In this document: positions 59,772 to 64,000 of the stretch, one piece after another
How positions within the stretch are numbered: position 1 is the stretch's first letter
Layout of the letters: the number at the start of each line of letters is the position of its first letter
Assembly (NCBI RefSeq): GCF_044761985.1
Contig: NZ_JBIWDK010000002.1
Coordinates: forward strand, 579,243-643,242
DNA: 64,000 bases
Reading direction: 5' to 3'
From: Peribacillus sp044761985
GTDB lineage: Bacteria; Bacillota; Bacilli; Bacillales; DSM-1321
Notes under the pieces: generated by a model
The model's input: the letters and a program-made list of their open reading frames with translations, nothing else
Told to the model about the DNA's origin: nothing
Databases searched by the model: none
Position numbers and translations under genes: made by a program

Positions 59772-62351
59772 ATGTCAGAAATAGAAAGATCAGGTGTGCA
59801 AGAGATAAATATAAGCAAGGAAATGCGGACGTCCTTTTTAGATTATGCCATGAGTGTTATTGTAGCTCGGGCTTTGCCTGATGTAAGGGATGGCTTGAAA
59901 CCGGTGCACCGGAGAATTCTTTATGCAATGAATGATCTTGGGATGACGTCGGATAAACCATTTAAAAAATCAGCCCGTATTGTAGGTGAAGTAATCGGTA
60001 AGTATCATCCTCATGGTGATTCTGCTGTGTATGAAACGATGGTCCGGATGGCGCAGCCCTTTAACTATCGTTATATGCTTGTCGACGGTCATGGGAACTT
60101 CGGATCTGTCGATGGTGACCAAGCGGCTGCAATGAGGTATACGGAAGCAAGGATGTCGAAAATATCGATGGAATTGCTTCGTGATTTAAACAAAGATACG
60201 GTTAGCTTCCAAGATAACTATGATGGTTCGGAAAGAGAGCCTGCTGTTATGCCGGCTCGTTTCCCGAACTTATTAGTGAATGGTTCTTCAGGGATAGCTG
60301 TCGGAATGGCAACCAATATCCCTCCTCACCAATTAGGTGAGGTAATTGATGGCGTATTGGCATTAAGTAAAAATCCAGAAATTACGATTCCAGAGTTGAT
60401 GGAACACATTCCTGGACCCGATTTCCCGACTGCAGGGCTTATATTAGGCCGGAGTGGTATCAGGAAAGCCTATGAAACAGGAAAAGGTTCAATCATTCAA
60501 CGTGCTAGAGTTGAAATCGAAGAGAAATCCAATGGTAAACAAGTCATTATTGTTAAGGAAATCCCTTATCAAGTGAACAAGGCAAGATTGATAGAAAAAA
60601 TTGCCGAGCTTGCTCGGGATAAGAGGATTGAAGGCATAACCGATCTACGGGATGAGTCGGATCGTAACGGTATGAGAATTGTCATGGAGCTTAGGAAAGA
60701 CGTAAATGCGAATGTCCTCCTAAATAATTTATACAAACATACTGCCATGCAAACGACTTTTGGAATTAACCTGCTTGCTTTGGTAAACGGTCAGCCTAAG
60801 GTCTTGAACTTGAAGGAATGCCTGTATCATTACTTGGAACATCAAAAGATTGTCATTCGTCGTAGAACGGAATTTGAACTGCGTAAAGCGGAAGCTCGGG
60901 CCCATATACTAGAGGGATTACGAGTAGCACTTGATAATTTGGATGCAGTCATTGCATTAATCCGTGGTTCACAAACTACTGAAATAGCTAGAGAAGGGTT
61001 AATGACTCAATTCTCGCTTTCAGAAAAGCAAGCCCAAGCTATTTTGGATATGCGTTTACAACGCTTAACTGGTTTGGAACGAGAAAAAATTGAAGAAGAG
61101 TATCAAGCCTTGATGGCATTGATCGCAGAATTCAAAGCGGTCTTGGCCAATGAAGAGAAGGTTCTTGAAATCATTCGTGAAGAGCTTCTAGAAATAAAAG
61201 AGCGTTTCAATGATAAGAGGAGAACTGAAATTACATTAGTAGGCTTTGAAAGTCTGGAAGATGAGGATTTAATCCCTGAAGAAAATATTATCGTGACCCT
61301 AACGCATAATGGATATATCAAAAGGTTACCTGCCACTACGTATCGTAGTCAAAAACGTGGAGGGCGAGGCATACAAGGTATGGGTACAAATGCTGACGAC
61401 TTTGTCGATCATCTGTTAACGACATCGACTCACGATACATTATTATTCTTCACCAATAAAGGGAAAGTCTATCGTTCTAAAGGATATGAAATACCTGAAT
61501 ATGGACGGACAGCAAAAGGGCTCCCTCTTATCAATCTGTTAGAAGTTGATAAAGGAGAATGGGTCAATGCAATCATCCCAGTGAGGGAATTCACTAATGA
61601 TTGGTACTTGTTCTTCACAACAAGACACGGTATATCTAAGCGTACACCGTTGTCATCCTTCGCTAATATCCGAAATAATGGATTGATAGCTGTAGGTCTC
61701 CGTGAAGATGATGAACTGATTTCGGTTCGACTCACGAATGGCGAAAAGCAAATTATCATCGGTACTAAAGCGGGAATGATGATTCGTTTCCCAGAAACCG
61801 ATGTCCGTACAATGGGACGTACAGCTGCTGGGGTAAAAGGAATTTCCTTAAGAGCCTCCGATGAAGTAATCGGCATGGAGATTTTGGAAGAAGATGAAGA
61901 AGTACTGATTGTTACGAAAAATGGTTATGGAAAGCGGACAAACGCTGAGGAATACCGTATCCAAAGCCGTGGTGGTAAAGGTATCAAAACTTGTAATGTC
62001 ACAGAGAAAAACGGTGAGCTTGTTGCCGTGAAAACCGTTACAGGGGAAGAAGAAGACTTGATGCTGATTACAGCTGCCGGTGTATTGATCCGAATGGAAG
62101 TTGAAGGAATTTCTAAGACAGGTCGTAATACACAGGGTGTTAAGCTCATCCGTCTTGAGTCTTCGGAAAATGAATATGTTTCGACTGTGGCTATCGTTGG
62201 ACGTGAAGAGGAAGAAGAAGAACTTCTTGAACCAGTAGAAGGCATCGATGAAGATGCTCCTGTTGAGGAGTCAGTTCAAGACGCTGGTGAAACTGCAGTG
62301 AACGATGAAACTGAAATAGATGTAGATACAGATACAGATACGGAAGAATAA
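59772..62351 (+). CDS. gyrA: DNA gyrase subunit A
   Basis: GyrA carries the DNA-cleaving tyrosine (Tyr123 in AAAMRYTEARM) and the DNA-wrapping domain. The 859-residue protein has the quinolone region with Ser84 and Glu88 (HPHGDSAVYE), the susceptible residues, then the coiled-coil gate and a six-bladed beta-pinwheel with GyrA boxes such as KRGGRGIQGM. The final 40 residues are very acidic with repeated DTDT, making it somewhat longer than the 821-residue B. subtilis protein. AAGGAGG precedes the ATG. Confidence 0.97.
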   Translation: MSEIERSGVQEINISKEMRTSFLDYAMSVIVARALPDVRDGLKPVHRRILYAMNDLGMTSDKPFKKSARIVGEVIGKYHPHGDSAVYETMVRMAQPFNYRYMLVDGHGNFGSVDGDQAAAMRYTEARMSKISMELLRDLNKDTVSFQDNYDGSEREPAVMPARFPNLLVNGSSGIAVGMATNIPPHQLGEVIDGVLALSKNPEITIPELMEHIPGPDFPTAGLILGRSGIRKAYETGKGSIIQRARVEIEEKSNGKQVIIVKEIPYQVNKARLIEKIAELARDKRIEGITDLRDESDRNGMRIVMELRKDVNANVLLNNLYKHTAMQTTFGINLLALVNGQPKVLNLKECLYHYLEHQKIVIRRRTEFELRKAEARAHILEGLRVALDNLDAVIALIRGSQTTEIAREGLMTQFSLSEKQAQAILDMRLQRLTGLEREKIEEEYQALMALIAEFKAVLANEEKVLEIIREELLEIKERFNDKRRTEITLVGFESLEDEDLIPEENIIVTLTHNGYIKRLPATTYRSQKRGGRGIQGMGTNADDFVDHLLTTSTHDTLLFFTNKGKVYRSKGYEIPEYGRTAKGLPLINLLEVDKGEWVNAIIPVREFTNDWYLFFTTRHGISKRTPLSSFANIRNNGLIAVGLREDDELISVRLTNGEKQIIIGTKAGMMIRFPETDVRTMGRTAAGVKGISLRASDEVIGMEILEEDEEVLIVTKNGYGKRTNAEEYRIQSRGGKGIKTCNVTEKNGELVAVKTVTGEEEDLMLITAAGVLIRMEVEGISKTGRNTQGVKLIRLESSENEYVSTVAIVGREEEEEELLEPVEGIDEDAPVEESVQDAGETAVNDETEIDVDTDTDTEE

Positions 62352-62370
62352 AAAGGTGTAGCAAAGGGGA

Positions 62371-62393
62371 CCCAGGCTAATTTAGCTGGGCCT
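62371..62393 (+). terminator. Terminator of the gyrB-gyrA operon
   Basis: CCCAG-CTAA/TTAG-CTGGG dyad followed by seven T, about 20 bases past the gyrA stop. Confidence 0.92.
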
Positions 62394-62550
62394 TTTTTTG
62401 TTGTACATACACCAATGTGGTTATAAATGCCTAACTTATTTTTTGAATCATTGAATGATTAATAGGTAATTTATCATAAAAAGATGGATATCTCTATAAT
62501 TTTCTAGTAAAATAGTCTGTGTTAAATAACTGTTACAGAGGTGAACAGTT

Positions 62551-63624
62551 TTGCTGGTGAAAACCGACTTTTTAGTAGAAGGTTGCATACTTTCAAAAGA
62601 TATTAAGGGATACATGGGCCACCCTATCATGAACAAGAAAACGATATTGACTTCTGAATTGATAGAAGTCTTGAAAGTCTTCTTAATACAAGAAGTTAGT
62701 GTTGAAAAGATGTTGATTGACGGAGAAAGATTTATCCCGAAGGAAATCATTGATAAGGAACTAGACGATACAGAAGATTCCTCCGACTTCATCACCCACT
62801 ATTTAAAAACTGTCCAAACCTATAAGCAGCTTTTTAAAAATTGGCAGGCAGGTAGTAAAGTCGAAGTGGCCATCATTCGGTCGTCTCTTATCCCTCTAGT
62901 GGTTAAAGCATTGGAAGAACCTAGTGCTATCCTGAAGCTTCATCATTACAGCAATAAAGAAGATTATATCTATCACCATGCTATATCAACTGGCTTAATA
63001 GGAGCACTCATCGCGTTTAAAATGAAATGTGAGTTAGCTGATATCTACCAAGTAGCTCTTGGTGGGTGCTTGGCAGACTGTGGGATGGCCAAACTCCCCC
63101 CCAGCATTTTCAATAAAGCCACAAGCTTGTCTTTGGAAGAGAATGAAGAGGTCCAGAATCACCCCATTTCCAGTTATCAAATGATTAAAGATAGTTCAAT
63201 CATTACGGATAGCGTGAAGCTAGCAGTACTAGAGCATCACGGGAGGTTGGATGGGAGCGGGTATCCTCACAAGATGAGAGCGAAAACCATGCATCTATTC
63301 TCGAAAATAATAGCAGTGGCGGATGTTTTTCATGCAATGACATCCGAAAGAGTCTATAGAAAGAAACAGCCGCCGTTCAAAGTAGTGGAAATGATTCTCC
63401 ATGATAGTTTTGGCCAATTTGACATTACGGTCGTTCAAGCGCTTTTAGCTTGCTTCTCCAGTTTTGCGGTTGGGACCAAAGTCAAATTAAATGATGGTTC
63501 CATAGCTGAGATCATGTTCATAAATGCTAATTCACAAACTAGGCCACTGGTTCGTTTATATGATAATGGTGATATAATTGATTTGGGATCCAATAGGGAA
63601 ATATATATAGAGGAAATCCTATAA
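62551..63624 (+). CDS. HD-GYP-like protein with altered HD motif
   Basis: A 357-residue soluble protein. Residues about 135-305 are an HD-GYP domain with the GYP motif HHGRLDGSGYP (229-239), His142/143, His204 and an ADVFHAM segment, but the central HD pair reads Ala175-Asp176 (LADCGMAK) instead of His-Asp. HD-GYP enzymes usually degrade cyclic dinucleotides; loss of one metal ligand makes activity uncertain. The N-terminal 130 residues resemble a DUF3391-like regulatory part, and the C-terminus a small beta domain. The TTG start has GAGGTG seven bases upstream. B. subtilis has other genes between gyrA and the rRNA operon. Confidence 0.85.
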   Translation: MLVKTDFLVEGCILSKDIKGYMGHPIMNKKTILTSELIEVLKVFLIQEVSVEKMLIDGERFIPKEIIDKELDDTEDSSDFITHYLKTVQTYKQLFKNWQAGSKVEVAIIRSSLIPLVVKALEEPSAILKLHHYSNKEDYIYHHAISTGLIGALIAFKMKCELADIYQVALGGCLADCGMAKLPPSIFNKATSLSLEENEEVQNHPISSYQMIKDSSIITDSVKLAVLEHHGRLDGSGYPHKMRAKTMHLFSKIIAVADVFHAMTSERVYRKKQPPFKVVEMILHDSFGQFDITVVQALLACFSSFAVGTKVKLNDGSIAEIMFINANSQTRPLVRLYDNGDIIDLGSNREIYIEEIL

Positions 63625-63634
63625 TTTATGGGTA

Positions 63635-63657
63635 GCTTACTAGATTAATTAGTAAGC
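63635..63657 (+). terminator. Hairpin after the HD-GYP gene
   Basis: A perfect eight-base dyad GCTTACTA/TAGTAAGC over a seven-base loop, ten bases past the stop; the following tail (ctccttataaaa) is only weakly T-rich. Confidence 0.6.
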
Positions 63658-63724
63658 CTCCTTATAAAAGGGTGACGATTCAAGGTGAACCTATTGGTCA
63701 TTTTATTTTATTTTAAAATAACAC

Positions 63725-63753
63725 TTGCAATTAGTAGCGATAATAGATATACT
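63725..63753 (+). promoter_or_regulatory. rrn promoter P1
   Basis: TTGCAA, 17-base spacer, TATACT, about 180 bases upstream of the 16S gene. First of two tandem promoters, the usual arrangement of Bacillus rRNA operons. Confidence 0.78.
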
Positions 63754-63785
63754 AATTAAGTCGACAGCGAGTTAATGAAAAGTTG

Positions 63786-63814
63786 TTGACAACAAATAAT
63801 ATATTTGATATATT
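63786..63814 (+). promoter_or_regulatory. rrn promoter P2
   Basis: TTGACA (perfect), 17-base spacer, TATATT, 61 bases after P1. Downstream at about 63843-63870 is a boxA-like antitermination sequence (tgctctttgaaaactgaac). Confidence 0.85.
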
Positions 63815-63933
63815 ATTAAAGTCGCTTCAGGGCGATTGAATAATTGCTCTTTGAAAACTGAACAAAACAAAGCGCCAACGTAAATTTTGAGTGAGCACAC
63901 ACTATAAAAAAGCAAAATGAGCAAGTCAAACAT

Positions 63934-64000
63934 TTCTTCGGAGAGTTTGATCCTGGCTCAGGACGAACGCTGGCGGCGTGCCTAATACATGCAAGTCGAG
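63934..64000 (+). rRNA. rrs: 16S ribosomal RNA, 5' end
   Basis: The canonical 16S start (agagtttgatcctggctcag at 63942-63961, E. coli positions 8-27) followed by gacgaacgctggcggcgtgc, cut by the window edge. The mature 5' end is placed about eight bases before that primer-like sequence and is approximate. Confidence 0.95.

Noticed and set aside
1..64000. CRISPR array, prophage, insertion sequence or defence island
   Set aside because: No regularly spaced repeats, transposase, integrase, phage structural genes or defence proteins were seen; gene order is largely that expected around a Bacillus origin.

Overview
The window is about 64 kb of a low-GC Gram-positive, spore-forming Bacillaceae chromosome spanning the replication origin. 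Support comes from the order rsmG, mnmG, mnmE, khpB(jag), spoIIIJ, rnpA, rpmH, oriC, dnaA, dnaN, yaaA, recF, remB, gyrB, gyrA and a first rRNA operon, plus sporulation-linked genes (spoIIIJ, yyaC, spo0J/soj) and the complete walRKHIJ operon. The gene set resembles Bacillus/Peribacillus; the genus is inference, because no sequence search could be run. Genes left of about 52.2 kb mostly read leftward and genes right of 53.1 kb read rightward, so nearly everything is co-directional with replication away from the origin.

Left arm, 1-21 kb (more accessory): the 3' end of gdhA; a ribose uptake and phosphorylation operon rbsRKDACB with a LacI-type/cre-like operator; an intracellular GH13 alpha-amylase; pepT; a large KatE-type catalase with a SigB-like promoter; a translationally coupled pair of paralogous unknown proteins downstream of a perfect Fur box; a TcaA-like membrane protein next to a lipoprotein; dbpA followed by an unexplained structured, terminator-bounded intergenic region; an IsdG-type haem monooxygenase; an RlmN/Cfr-family radical SAM methyltransferase; and rlmH.

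Middle, 21-45 kb (core): a DnaA-box cluster beside rlmH, htrC, the walRKHIJ operon (cell-wall two-component system), an M23 peptidase, a tRNA cluster (Lys-Glu-Asp-Phe), purA with PurR boxes, the yybS-gdpP-rplI-dnaC operon, the rpsF-ssb-rpsR operon with a probable S6:S18 autoregulatory leader, ychF, yyzM-like, an MscS channel, yyaC, and the segregation genes spo0J (carrying an internal parS), soj and noc.

Origin, 45-64 kb: the tRNA-modification genes mnmG/mnmE, the jag-spoIIIJ-rnpA-rpmH block, a bipartite oriC (DnaA-box clusters on both sides of dnaA, with DnaA-trios and an AT-rich unwinding element between dnaA and dnaN), the replication and topoisomerase genes, an HD-GYP-like protein with an altered HD motif, and tandem rrn promoters leading into the first 67 or so bases of 16S rRNA.

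No prophage, insertion sequence, CRISPR array or defence island was seen. The parts that merit follow-up are the Fur-box-linked paralogue pair, the structured region beside dbpA, the altered HD-GYP protein and a terminator-shaped hairpin inside oriC. I did not find a clearly new multi-gene system.
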